From CAZYVU01 sp964651435 (GTDB lineage: Bacteria; Desulfobacterota; Syntrophorhabdia; Syntrophorhabdales; CAYQXL01): a stretch of 64,000 nucleotides of DNA. The DNA is taken from assembly GCA_964651435.1 (NCBI GenBank), contig CAZYVU010000002.1, positions 1 through 64,000 of the forward strand. The letters are read 5' to 3'. Positions 17,019 through 25,576 of the stretch are shown here, piece after piece; position 1 is the first letter of the stretch; the number at the start of each line of letters is the position of its first letter. The position numbers and the translations under genes were made by a program. Under the pieces are notes generated by a model. That model searched no databases. It was not told the DNA's origin and saw only the letters and a list, made by a program, of their open reading frames with translations.

Positions 17019-17833
17019 AGGTAAGAATGCATCCCCCCGATAAAGAAGTTGACGCCGAACAGCGTAGCCATGATGAGCGCGAACCCGAGAATCATCATAT
17101 AGGCCGTTTTTCTGCCCCTCCAGCCTATTGTGAGGCGGTTGTGGAGCAGAATGGCGTATACGATCCACGTTACGAGTGAAAAGGTCTCCTTCGGGTCCCA
17201 ACTCCAGTAGGAGCCCCAGGCCAGCCCCGCCCACAGGGAGCCCGTTATGATTCCTACGGTGAGAAAAGGGAAACCGTAGGACATGCAGCGGTAGTTGATC
17301 GAGTCCAGGGTCGCAAGGGAGGGGAACCGTTCGAGGGGGGCGGAGAAGCGCTTCTTTTTGATAGCCCTCTCGGTGAGGACGTAGACGACTGAAACAAAGA
17401 AGGCCACAACGAAGGCCGCATTGCCGAGAAAGGAAAAAATTGTGTGAATTGGAAGCCAGTAGCTCCTCAGCACCGGGGGCAGGGGGCGGATTTCGCTGGG
17501 AAGAAAAGAGGCCCAGATGAGCATGACTGCAATGATGGGGAGAATGATCCCACCCAGTATGTCGACGGGATGGTTCCTCTTAATGAAGAGAAAGAACCCC
17601 GCTATGGCAAGGGCAAAAAAGGATAAGGACTCGTGAATGTTGGTGATGGGCGTGTAGCCGGCAACGAAAAAGCGCAGCAGAATGGATAGGAAGTGAAAAG
17701 AAAAACCGGCGAGCAGAAGATAGTGGCCCAAGACGCCTGCCCATCGGGCCCTGACGGCGATGAGCAGAAGATAAGACGCCGTTGACGCCAGGTAAAGGGC
17801 AAGGGCGATATGAAAAACGAGGCCGTGCATCAT
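17015..17833 (-). CDS. ccsB: Cytochrome c biogenesis protein of the CcsB/CcsA (CcmC-like) family
   Basis: 272 residues with about eight membrane helices. The heme-binding WWD-type motif is WGSYWSWDPKETFSLVTW near residues 210-227, and conserved histidines flank it (NIHESL near 66, LPIHTIF near 130, LLHNRL near 235). The family moves heme and attaches it to apocytochromes in system II. The ATG overlaps the stop of sirC (ATGA), and the stop overlaps the start of hemA, so all are co-translated. The ResB partner is not in this window. Confidence 0.9.
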   Translation of the reverse strand: MMHGLVFHIALALYLASTASYLLLIAVRARWAGVLGHYLLLAGFSFHFLSILLRFFVAGYTPITNIHESLSFFALAIAGFFLFIKRNHPVDILGGIILPIIAVMLIWASFLPSEIRPLPPVLRSYWLPIHTIFSFLGNAAFVVAFFVSVVYVLTERAIKKKRFSAPLERFPSLATLDSINYRCMSYGFPFLTVGIITGSLWAGLAWGSYWSWDPKETFSLVTWIVYAILLHNRLTIGWRGRKTAYMMILGFALIMATLFGVNFFIGGMHSYL

Positions 17834-18483
17834 CGGTCCGCGATAAGCCGCTTTTCGAGGGTCTTCGACGGCATAGCGAGCACCTCTGCCACAGGAAGCG
17901 TTGCCAGCTCTCGCATGATTCGCATGCGCCGCCTTCTGTCCGGTTCGACCCGCAGGAGTGCGGAGCGGAATCGCGATACCTTTCGCAGGTACCGCTCATA
18001 ATCCTTCGTGATCCATTTCTGCAGATCCAGCCGCAGCTTCTTGGATAGCGACGGGAGGAGGCCCGAGGTGGATATTGCAACGATGATAGGACCCTTTCTC
18101 ACCACGGACGGCACGTAGAAGTCGCAGAGATCGGGCGCATCAGCCACATTTACGGGAATGGACCTCTTCCGCCCTTCCTCGCGCACAGAGCGGTTGACAT
18201 CGTTTTCGTCTGTGGCTGCAAAGACGAGGGCTGCACCGGTAAGGTCTTCGCCTGCAAAGGCCCGAGGGCTAAGCTCTATGGCCCCCGCGGCGGCCAGACG
18301 GGAGATGACGCGCGTGACCCGCGGGGCCACGACCTTTACCGCTGCTCCAAAGGAAAGGAGCATCCGGACCTTGCGCTGGGCCACGGCGCCGCCGCCTATA
18401 ACAACGCAGAGCCTGCCGGCAAGGTTAAGAAAGAGGGGGTAGAATGTGGACTCAGTATCTGATCTCGAAGTTATTGAACTCAC
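17830..18483 (-). CDS. sirC: Precorrin-2 dehydrogenase / sirohydrochlorin ferrochelatase (SirC/Met8-like)
   Basis: 217 residues from GTG 18483, inside the acylphosphatase end by 32 bases. The NAD-binding loop VVIGGGAVAQRKVRMLL is near residues 27-43, with DLCDFYVPSVVRKGPIIVA and STSGLLPSLSKKLR near 130-150, the CysG-N/Met8 signatures. It oxidises precorrin-2 to sirohydrochlorin and may insert iron for siroheme or feed heme/cobalamin routes. It is grouped with hemA, hemC and ccsB, typical of anaerobes making heme through siroheme. Confidence 0.9.
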   Translation of the reverse strand: MSSITSRSDTESTFYPLFLNLAGRLCVVIGGGAVAQRKVRMLLSFGAAVKVVAPRVTRVISRLAAAGAIELSPRAFAGEDLTGAALVFAATDENDVNRSVREEGRKRSIPVNVADAPDLCDFYVPSVVRKGPIIVAISTSGLLPSLSKKLRLDLQKWITKDYERYLRKVSRFRSALLRVEPDRRRRMRIMRELATLPVAEVLAMPSKTLEKRLIADR

Positions 18484-18733
18484 CTGTATAAAGCCCCCAC
18501 GTCAGGTCAATCGTATCGACTGAGGCGCCGGGCGGGCCCTGTTTGCACCATTCGAGCATCCGTCTGACGACCTCCTCTTCGCCCTCAAGCAAGGCCTCCA
18601 CGGAGCCGTCGGGGCGATTGCGCACCCAACCCTTGAGGCCCAGCTCCTTGGCCCTCCGGGCGGCCGAATACCGGTAATAGACGCCCTGAACCCTGCCATA
18701 GATGTATGCGTGAACCCTTTGCGGTTCGGACAT
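18452..18733 (-). CDS. acyP: Acylphosphatase
   Basis: 93 residues from ATG 18733, the exact family length; the frame runs further upstream but that part crosses the promoter. The catalytic Arg is in GRVQGVYYRYSAARRAKEL near residues 13-31 and the Asn in GWVRNRPDGSVEALLEG near 36-52. It hydrolyses acyl phosphates such as carbamoyl phosphate or 1,3-bisphosphoglycerate. It is the first gene of the tetrapyrrole operon; no strong ribosome-binding site is seen. Confidence 0.93.
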   Translation of the reverse strand: MSEPQRVHAYIYGRVQGVYYRYSAARRAKELGLKGWVRNRPDGSVEALLEGEEEVVRRMLEWCKQGPPGASVDTIDLTWGLYTGEFNNFEIRY

Positions 18734-18742
18734 TTTTATTGA

Positions 18743-18772
18743 TTGACACTCCGTTTCTATTATAATTAACAT
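18743..18772 (+). promoter_or_regulatory. Possible divergent promoter for the giant archerase gene
   Basis: Perfect TTGACA (18743-18748) and TAACAT (18767-18772) with an 18-base spacer. It interleaves with the opposite promoter for the tetrapyrrole operon, so the two could exclude each other. The -10 match is only 4 of 6. Confidence 0.35.
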
Positions 18773-18787
18773 AGTGCCCTTTCGCAA
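18759..18787 (-). promoter_or_regulatory. Promoter of the acyP-sirC-ccsB-hemA-hemC operon
   Basis: On the minus strand TTGCGA (plus positions 18782-18787) and a perfect TATAAT (18759-18764) are separated by 17 bases. The transcript would start near 18752, about 20 bases before the acylphosphatase ATG. Confidence 0.65.
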
Positions 18788-18822
18788 ATCAAAGAGTTTA
18801 CGGGCCACCGCGGGGGTTATGA

Positions 18823-21800
18823 ATGCACAGAGTGGGCGTGGACATAGGCTCCATCAGCGTTGACGTTGTGGTGGTAGACCGGGACGGCACCGTTCTCGAA
18901 AGCAGGTACGTACGTCACAAAGGCAGGGCGGTGGAGGCAGCCATTGCCCTTCTGCGCGAGGTCGGCGAGAGATACCCTATCGAATTCGTAAGCGGCACCG
19001 GAACGGGGGCCAGGCTTTTTGCAGAGATCGCCGGCGCTTCCCTAATCAACGAGGTGGTGGCCCTTTCTAAGGCATTCAGCCACCGCTATCCCCATATACG
19101 GAGTGTCATCGATATAGGCGGAGAAGACTCGAAGCTTGTCACCTTCGACGAAGGCGCCGATGGCAGCCTGAGGGTCAAAGATTTCTCCATGAACGCCCTC
19201 TGTGCGGCGGGGACGGGTTCCTTTCTCGACCAGCAGGCATCCCGGCTGCGCTTCACCATAGAAGAGTTCAGCGAGGTGGCCCTGAAGTCTCGGAATCCCC
19301 CGCGGATAGCTGGGCGCTGCACCGTCTTCGCCAAGTCCGACATGATTCACCTGCAACAGATCGCCACGCCCGACTACGAGATCATAGCGGGCCTGTGCCA
19401 TGCGCTGGCCCGAAACTTCAAAAGCAACATCGCGAAGGGAAAGGACGTCAGGGGCCCCATTGCTTTTATCGGCGGCGTGGCGGCCAATGCGGGCATGCGG
19501 CGGGCCATAGCCACCATTTTTGACCTAAATGACGGCAGCCTTTTTGTTCCCGAGGATTTTGCCTTTCTCGGCGCCTTAGGTGCCGTCTATGCCGTACTGG
19601 ATGAACCGGGGCTTCGCCGGACGCCGGAGGCGCTGGACGGAGCAGAGGAGCGGCTCCGCAAGGGGATGGCGGCAGAATCCCAGGAGCCTTTGGAGATATC
19701 CGAGGAGAACCGGCTCCTGTCCTACGAAACAAAGGCCGTGACGGGGCCCGTGAATGCATACCTCGGCGTGGACGTTGGTTCCATAAGCACGAACCTTGTC
19801 GTCGTCGATGAGGGGCGGAACCTCCTTGCCAAGCGCTACCTGATGACGGAGGGCCGCCCGCTCGAAGCGGTCAAGAGAGGGCTCGCGGAGATCGGGGAGG
19901 AGATCGGCCCCTCTGTTCGTATCGTCGGGGTCGGAACAACGGGTTCGGGGAGGTATCTGACGGCCGATTTTATCGGCGCCGATATCGTTAGGAACGAAAT
20001 TACCGCCCAGGCCGAGGCGGCAATCAATATTGACACCCAGGTCGACACCATCTTTGAGATTGGAGGGCAGGACTCGAAATACATAAGCATCGACAACGGG
20101 GTCATTGTCGATTTCGAGATGAACAAGGCCTGCGCGGCCGGTACGGGTTCGTTCCTGGAGGAGCAGGCGGAGCGCTTGGGCATCTCGATCAAAAAGGAAT
20201 TCGGCGACCTCGCCCTGTCGGCCCAGAAGCCCGTAAAAATGGGCGAGCGGTGCACCGTTTTCATAGAATCTGACCTTATCCACCATCAGCAGCGGGGCGC
20301 ACGAACGGATGACCTTGTGGCCGGTCTGAGCTATTCCATAGCGGCCAATTACCTGAACAAGGTCGTGGGGGACCGGAGGGTGGGCCGTCGGATCTTCTTT
20401 CAGGGGGGAACGGCGTTCAATAAGGGGGTTGTGGCGGCCTTTGAGAAGATACTCAAGCGGCCCATCAAGGTGCCCCCCCATCATGACGTGACGGGCGCTA
20501 TCGGCGTGGCTATTCTGGCCCTGAAGGAGAGGGACTGGGAGAGCAGCAGCTTCAAGGGGTTTGACCTCAGCCGCCGGGCCTACAGCATTGACACCTTCGA
20601 ATGCAAGGGGTGTGAAAACCTCTGCGAGATTCGGCGGGTTACGGTGGAGTCGGAGTCCCCCCTGTTCTACGGCAGCCGTTGCGAAAAGTATGACGTGGTG
20701 CGAAGAAGCAAGCATCGGGAGGCGACGGATTATTTCAAGATCAGGGAGGACCTCCTCTACGGGATCTGCGATGCCGAGGGCGGCGGGGACCCCATCGGCG
20801 TGCCGCTCGTGCTGTACATGCACGAGATGTTTCCCTTTTGGAAAAGTTTTCTCACCGAACTCGGTTTTACCGTTGTTCCCTCGGAGAAGACGAACAAAAG
20901 AACAATACGGCAGGGTGTTGAAAACATCATCGTGGAGACCTGTTTTCCCGTCAAGCTCGCCCACGGGCACATCCTCAACCTGCTTGAACGGGGCATCAGG
21001 CGAATCTTTCTGCCGAGCCTGATCAACCTCAAGTCGCCCTCCGGCAACGCGGTCAACACCTATGCCTGCCCCTATGCACAATCGCTGCCCTACACGGTGA
21101 AGGGCTCCATCAGCTTTGGTGATTTCGGGGCAGCCCTGGAGTCTCCCGTTGTTCATCTTGGCTACGGGAGGGAGAGGGCCCTTAGAGACCTCTGCGCCTT
21201 CGGAAAGCGGCTTGGGCGGTCAAGGCGTGAGGTGGAAAAGGCCTTCCGGGTCGCTGCCGGGGTTCAGGAGCAGTTCCAGGGGCGGCTGCTCGAAGCGGGC
21301 AATGAGGCGCTGCAGTCTCTTTCGGACAACGGGAAGGCGATGATTATTGTTGGAAGGCCTTACAACAGCGCCGATGCGGGCGCGAACCTGAACCTGCACC
21401 GAAAGCTCATCGATCTCGGCGTGACGCCCATTCCCATGGATATGCTCCCCATATCCCGGTACGGCGAGGACGGTGATGCGGCCCGCACCATGTACTGGGG
21501 GTATGGCCGCAAGATCCTGCAGGCGGCCCACATGGTCCTGGCCCACAAAGAGCTCTATCCCGTCTATGTGACCAACTTCGGCTGCGGGCCCGATTCCTTC
21601 ATAACCCATTTTTTCAAGAGGGTTTTGAACGGGAAACCCTATCTTCAGTTGGAGATCGATGAGCACAGCGCCGACGCCGGAATCGTGACGAGGCTGGAGG
21701 CCTTCCTTGACAGCGTCAAGAATGCGAGGGTTTGGGCGCCGCGGGCCGGGAAGAGAGATGGTGCCGCGGCCGGGCGGAATGGGGCGCGAAAGATATTCCT

Positions 21801-22974
21801 CCCCTTTATGTCCGATCATGCCATAACTCTTGTGGGCGCATTCAGGGCCTGCGGCGTCGATGCGGAGGTCTTGCCCGAATCGGATGAGGAGACGGTCCAT
21901 TGGGGGAGAAAGTTTACAACGGGGAAGGAGTGTTATCCCTGCATCCTGACCACCGGGGATATGGTAAAGGCCGTAAGGCGGCCGGACTTCAATCCTCACC
22001 GGAGCGCCTTTTTCATGCCCTCCGGCGAGGGCCCTTGCCGCTTTGGCCAGTACCATCGCTTTCACCGGCTCGTCCTTGACGACCTCGGCTTCGAGGGGGT
22101 GCCCATTTACTCGCCGAACCAGGACCACCGTCTCTACCAGGAGCTTCACCTGCTGGGGAGCAGATTCTCCCGTCTTGGCTGGAAGGCGATCGTGGCAACG
22201 GACCTCTTGGTCAAGCTGCTCCACGAAACGAGGCCCTACGAGCTTGCGCCCGGCGAGGCGGACCGCACGTACAGGGAGTCCCTTGAGGCGGCACGCGATG
22301 AGCTCGCCAGGGGAGGGGAGCGTTTGCCGGCCGTGGTGAAGGAATCGGTGGAGGCCTTTTGTAGGATCAAGCGCCGGAGCGGCAGGCGGCCCATTGTGGG
22401 CATCGTGGGCGAGATATATATCCGGTCCAACAGGTTCGGCAACAGCGATCTGATCCGAGCTATCGAGGCGCTTGGAGGCCAGGCCTGGCTTGCGCCGATC
22501 GGCGAGTGGATACTCTATGTCAACTACATCGGTAAGGCTGTGAGCCCCAAGAAGGGCTGGCTTTCCAATATCGTCAGGCTTGTTCTTACAGATTTCCTGC
22601 AAAAGAAGGACGAACATGAGCTCGAAGAGCTCGTGAAAGACTACCTCTCCTATGGTAGCGAGCCGAAGATAGAAGCGGTGCTGCATAAAGCAAGCCCCTA
22701 CATACACGAGAGCTTTCGGGGTGAGGCCGTTCTCAGCGTGGGGAAGGCCGTAGATTTCGCAGAGAGGGGCGTTTCGGGCATTGTCAACGCCATGCCCTTT
22801 ACCTGTATGCCCGGCACCATATCGAGCTCAATCATGAAGCTGCTGCAGCACCGCTACGATGTGCCCATTATCAATGTTGCTTACGACGGACAGGCGATGA
22901 CGAACATTGCAACACGCCTCGAAGCCTTTATGTACCAGGTGAAGGCCCACCCGCCGAAGCTCCGGGACCAATGA
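18823..22974 (+). CDS. Giant double-ATPase archerase: BadF/BadG/BcrA/BcrD activase repeats fused to a DUF2229/HgdB-like region
   Basis: 1383 residues. Two ASKHA activase domains are in tandem: first at about 1-265 (VGVDIGSISVDVVVVD, CAAGTGSFLDQQ, GRCTVFAKSD), second at about 312-585 (LGVDVGSISTNLVVVD, CAAGTGSFLEEQ, GERCTVFIESD). Each keeps both cysteines that bridge a [4Fe-4S] cluster between subunits in HgdC-type activators. A Cys-rich link (CKGCENLCE) leads into a DUF2229-like region (about 655-800), then HgdB-like segments (IIVGRPYNSADAGANLNL near 844; FTTGKECYPCILTTGDM near 1030). Activators use ATP to drive low-potential electrons into dehydratases or benzoyl-CoA reductases. No such enzyme lies beside it, so its target is unknown. 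Confidence 0.88.
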   Translation: MHRVGVDIGSISVDVVVVDRDGTVLESRYVRHKGRAVEAAIALLREVGERYPIEFVSGTGTGARLFAEIAGASLINEVVALSKAFSHRYPHIRSVIDIGGEDSKLVTFDEGADGSLRVKDFSMNALCAAGTGSFLDQQASRLRFTIEEFSEVALKSRNPPRIAGRCTVFAKSDMIHLQQIATPDYEIIAGLCHALARNFKSNIAKGKDVRGPIAFIGGVAANAGMRRAIATIFDLNDGSLFVPEDFAFLGALGAVYAVLDEPGLRRTPEALDGAEERLRKGMAAESQEPLEISEENRLLSYETKAVTGPVNAYLGVDVGSISTNLVVVDEGRNLLAKRYLMTEGRPLEAVKRGLAEIGEEIGPSVRIVGVGTTGSGRYLTADFIGADIVRNEITAQAEAAINIDTQVDTIFEIGGQDSKYISIDNGVIVDFEMNKACAAGTGSFLEEQAERLGISIKKEFGDLALSAQKPVKMGERCTVFIESDLIHHQQRGARTDDLVAGLSYSIAANYLNKVVGDRRVGRRIFFQGGTAFNKGVVAAFEKILKRPIKVPPHHDVTGAIGVAILALKERDWESSSFKGFDLSRRAYSIDTFECKGCENLCEIRRVTVESESPLFYGSRCEKYDVVRRSKHREATDYFKIREDLLYGICDAEGGGDPIGVPLVLYMHEMFPFWKSFLTELGFTVVPSEKTNKRTIRQGVENIIVETCFPVKLAHGHILNLLERGIRRIFLPSLINLKSPSGNAVNTYACPYAQSLPYTVKGSISFGDFGAALESPVVHLGYGRERALRDLCAFGKRLGRSRREVEKAFRVAAGVQEQFQGRLLEAGNEALQSLSDNGKAMIIVGRPYNSADAGANLNLHRKLIDLGVTPIPMDMLPISRYGEDGDAARTMYWGYGRKILQAAHMVLAHKELYPVYVTNFGCGPDSFITHFFKRVLNGKPYLQLEIDEHSADAGIVTRLEAFLDSVKNARVWAPRAGKRDGAAAGRNGARKIFLPFMSDHAITLVGAFRACGVDAEVLPESDEETVHWGRKFTTGKECYPCILTTGDMVKAVRRPDFNPHRSAFFMPSGEGPCRFGQYHRFHRLVLDDLGFEGVPIYSPNQDHRLYQELHLLGSRFSRLGWKAIVATDLLVKLLHETRPYELAPGEADRTYRESLEAARDELARGGERLPAVVKESVEAFCRIKRRSGRRPIVGIVGEIYIRSNRFGNSDLIRAIEALGGQAWLAPIGEWILYVNYIGKAVSPKKGWLSNIVRLVLTDFLQKKDEHELEELVKDYLSYGSEPKIEAVLHKASPYIHESFRGEAVLSVGKAVDFAERGVSGIVNAMPFTCMPGTISSSIMKLLQHRYDVPIINVAYDGQAMTNIATRLEAFMYQVKAHPPKLRDQ

Positions 22975-22980
22975 GGTCCC
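22964..22980 (+). other. Perfect 6-bp hairpin spanning the archerase stop codon
   Basis: GGGACC (22964-22969), loop AATGA, GGTCCC (22975-22980). The TGA stop lies in the loop. No T-run follows, so it does not look like an intrinsic terminator; it could be an RNA-stability element or a processing site. Confidence 0.4.
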
Positions 22981-23306
22981 CCGTTGTGCCGATGGTCCCT
23001 TTCGACCAAGCACCTTCTTTAGAGGGCTCCTTGGAGTAATGATATTGATATTGCTATCGGATGGTGGGCGATGGCCCGCCGGACCTCAAGGACCATTGGG
23101 AAGGCTGCATTGACATGCTTTGTCCCAAAGGGTATTCTCTACAAAAATGCATAAAGGCCTGACAGCATCGCTCTCTGCGTCACAGACCATTACCACGCAT
23201 GCTCGCACAGACGGGACGAGGGTGGAGCATCGAGAGAATCCCCGGGTTTCTCATTGGGGCCGATGTATCAAAATCAGTGGGTCAATCGTGAGGCGTTTCA
23301 AAGACT
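22975..23306 (+). other. 332-base intergenic region without a convincing gene
   Basis: It contains a hairpin GGTGGGC/GCCCGCC (23063-23080, GATG loop), GGTCC/GGACC boxes in opposite orientation (22992-22998, 23081-23087, 23088-23096), a direct GATATTGATATT (23041-23052) and a promoter-like pair at 23110-23138. A 64-codon open frame at 23120-23314 has no recognisable features and no ribosome-binding site. I could not match the region to any known structured RNA by eye. Confidence 0.5.
23110..23138 (+). promoter_or_regulatory. Probable promoter for the CNNM/CorC transporter gene
   Basis: Perfect TTGACA (23110-23115) and TATTCT (23133-23138) with a 17-base spacer. The leader to ATG 23307 would be about 160 bases, long enough for a regulatory RNA, though I recognise none. 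Confidence 0.5.
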
Positions 23307-24608
23307 ATGGATAGCCCTGTACTGGCACTTATTCTTATCGCAGTCCTGATCATCCTCAATGGCATATTTTCTGCCGGCGAGATCGCCATCGTTTCTTCGC
23401 GCAAGAGCAAGATAAAGGAGATGGTCGAGAAGCAGCAGGGCGGCAGGGCCGACAGGCTCCTCGAAATGAAGGAGAATCCGGAACGGTTTCTGTCTGCCGT
23501 CCAGGTGGGGATCACGCTCTTTGGCACCCTGGCCTCAGCCGTCGGTGGCGTCCTCGCGGTGCGCTATCTCGAGCCGCTCTTCAAGCGGGTGCCGTTCTTG
23601 AACCTCTTTGCAGATTCGGCGGCCGTTGCCGTCGGTGTCATCGTGCTGACCTACCTCTTCCTCGTCGTCGGTGAGCTGGTACCCAAGTATATCGGTATCA
23701 ACTACAAAGAGAAGGTCGCCCTGGCCATTGCGCCCATTATCGACCTCACCTCGCGCCTCTTCTTTTTTCTTGTGGGCTTTCTCACCTTCTCCACCATGTT
23801 CGTCGTGAAAGGGCTCAACCTTAAGCAGCGGGAGGAGCATGTCGGGGAAGGGGAGATAAAGATTCTGCTCCAGGAGGGCAGAAGAAAGGGCGTCTTCGAT
23901 CGCACGGAGGAGGAGCTGATCCACGGCGTCTTCGAGTTCTCGCACCGGTCCGTGAAGGAGATTATGGTGCCCAAGCCGAGGGTCTACGCTATAGACAGGG
24001 TGCAGGGGAAGGATGAGATCCTCAAGTATATCGTCGAGAACGAGTTTTCCCGCTACCCCGTATATCAGGAGACGATGGATAACGTGGTGGGCATTGTCTA
24101 CCACAAGGACATTACGAAGCAGATCTGGTTGCACGAACCGCTGGTCCTTGACAGGATAATGAAGGCCCCCTATTTCGTGCCCGACACCATGGAAATCAGC
24201 TTCCTTCTCAAGGAGATGCAGAGGCGCCGCGTACACATGGCCGTTGTCGTGGACGAATACGGCACCACTGTGGGCATCGTGACCCTGGAGGATATCATCG
24301 AGGAAATCTTCGGGGAGATCATGGATGAAACGGATGTGGACGACCGCATCGACCGGCTGCGGGACGGATCGATGATTATAGATGCCTTTTACTCCATACG
24401 GGATTTAAACAACGATCTCAAACTGGGGCTGCAGGAGTCGCCCGAATACGAGACGCTCGGTGGGTTTGTGCTGACGCAGCTTCAGGGCATACCCCGCGGC
24501 GGCGAGATCATTTACCGGGGGCCGTGGAAGTTTACGGTGGTAGACGTTGAAAAACACCGCATCAAGCGGGTAAAGGTGGAAAAGATTCGCCCCGCCGTCA
24601 AAAAATAA
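23307..24608 (+). CDS. CNNM/CorC-HlyC family transporter (DUF21, CBS pair, CorC domain)
   Basis: 433 residues. The DUF21 transmembrane domain (about 1-185) has FSAGEIAIVSSRKSK near 21 and SAVQVGITLFGTLASAVGG near 64. A CBS pair follows (about 205-330; MVPKPRVYAID, SRYPVYQE, MAVVVDEYGTTVGIVTLED), then the CorC/HlyC C-terminal domain (about 345-425). These proteins are linked to magnesium or other divalent-cation export and cobalt resistance, not to haemolysis as the old name suggests. The ribosome-binding site is weak. It converges on accA with a 14-base gap. Confidence 0.92.
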   Translation: MDSPVLALILIAVLIILNGIFSAGEIAIVSSRKSKIKEMVEKQQGGRADRLLEMKENPERFLSAVQVGITLFGTLASAVGGVLAVRYLEPLFKRVPFLNLFADSAAVAVGVIVLTYLFLVVGELVPKYIGINYKEKVALAIAPIIDLTSRLFFFLVGFLTFSTMFVVKGLNLKQREEHVGEGEIKILLQEGRRKGVFDRTEEELIHGVFEFSHRSVKEIMVPKPRVYAIDRVQGKDEILKYIVENEFSRYPVYQETMDNVVGIVYHKDITKQIWLHEPLVLDRIMKAPYFVPDTMEISFLLKEMQRRRVHMAVVVDEYGTTVGIVTLEDIIEEIFGEIMDETDVDDRIDRLRDGSMIIDAFYSIRDLNNDLKLGLQESPEYETLGGFVLTQLQGIPRGGEIIYRGPWKFTVVDVEKHRIKRVKVEKIRPAVKK

Positions 24609-24622
24609 CGGCGCCTATGCCT

Positions 24623-25576
24623 TTATTCGTCGAAGATGCCCAGGTCGCGAAACTTTCCGTACCGCTGTTTCTGCAGCTCTTCACCGGAATAGGCGAGCAG
24701 TTCTCTCAAATGCTTTCCCAAAATCGATTTTGCAGAAAGGAAGGTCTGGTCCCAGCTTCGATGGGCGCCGCCGAAGGGCTCGGGGATGATCTCGTCTACA
24801 ACGCGGAGCTTCAGGAGGTCATAGGCCGTCGGCTTAAGGGCATCGGCGGCCAGGGGACCCTTGGAGCCGTCACGCCAGAGTATGGCTGCGCAACCCTCAG
24901 GGGAGATTACGGAGTAGGTGGCGTTCTCCAGCATGAGAACGCGGTTGCCGACGCCGATGGCAAGGGCGCCGCCGCTTCCCCCTTCGCCTATGACCAGGGA
25001 AATGACGGGTACGGCAAGGCTGAACATGAAGCAGATGCTTGAGGCAATGGCCTCGGCCTGACCCCTTTCCTCGGCGCCCACGCCGGGAAAGGCCCCCGGT
25101 GTGTCGACGAAGGTGATAATCGGTTTGCGCCATCGGTTCGCCAGATCCATGATCCGCACGGCCTTGCGATAGCCGTCCGGATGCGCCATACCAAAATTTC
25201 GCTGCGCCATCTCCCGGACATCCTTGCCCTTCTGGTGTCCTACGACGGCGACGCTCATATCCTCAAAGCGGGCAAATCCGGCGACAATGGCCGGATCGTC
25301 CTTAAATTTCCGGTCGCCGGCAAGATTGGTGAAGTCCGTAAAGAGATTGTTGACGTAGTCGAGGGTGTGGGGCCGGTTGAGGTGGCGCGATATCTGCGCC
25401 TTTTGCCAGTTTGTCAGTTCGCCGTAAATGTCCTTCTCGAGCTTGCCGATCTTCTTGGAGAGGGTGGCTGCTTCCTTGCTGTAGTGGGGGTCATGTATGT
25501 CATAGAACCGTTCGATCTCGGCAAGACGCCTCTCGAACGGCTCCAGCTTTCTTTCAAAATCTAAGTAATATCTCAT
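24623..25576 (-). CDS. accA: Acetyl-CoA carboxylase carboxyltransferase subunit alpha
   Basis: 317 residues from ATG 25576, with GAGG six bases upstream; an upstream TTG at 25582 is less likely. Family features: FERRLAEIERFYD, an N-terminal segment ending in HLNRPHTLDYVNNLF, crotonase-like oxyanion regions (GFARFEDMSVAVVGHQKGKD, TPGAFPGVGAEERGQAEAI, VIGEGGSGGALAIGVGNRV) and ISPEGCAAILWRD. With AccD it carboxylates acetyl-CoA from carboxybiotin in fatty-acid synthesis. It overlaps the end of dnaE by 23 bases, a common bacterial order (dnaE-accA). Confidence 0.97.
   Translation of the reverse strand: MRYYLDFERKLEPFERRLAEIERFYDIHDPHYSKEAATLSKKIGKLEKDIYGELTNWQKAQISRHLNRPHTLDYVNNLFTDFTNLAGDRKFKDDPAIVAGFARFEDMSVAVVGHQKGKDVREMAQRNFGMAHPDGYRKAVRIMDLANRWRKPIITFVDTPGAFPGVGAEERGQAEAIASSICFMFSLAVPVISLVIGEGGSGGALAIGVGNRVLMLENATYSVISPEGCAAILWRDGSKGPLAADALKPTAYDLLKLRVVDEIIPEPFGGAHRSWDQTFLSAKSILGKHLRELLAYSGEELQKQRYGKFRDLGIFDE

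Noticed and set aside
19576..22707. Two long open frames on the minus strand (about 526 and 495 codons) opposite the archerase gene
   Set aside because: They lie fully antisense to a clear 1383-residue protein, have no family motif or ribosome-binding site, and follow from the high GC content at third codon positions.
23120..23314. A 64-codon open frame before the CNNM/CorC gene
   Set aside because: No ribosome-binding site, no motif, and it overlaps the probable promoter and the start of the real gene.
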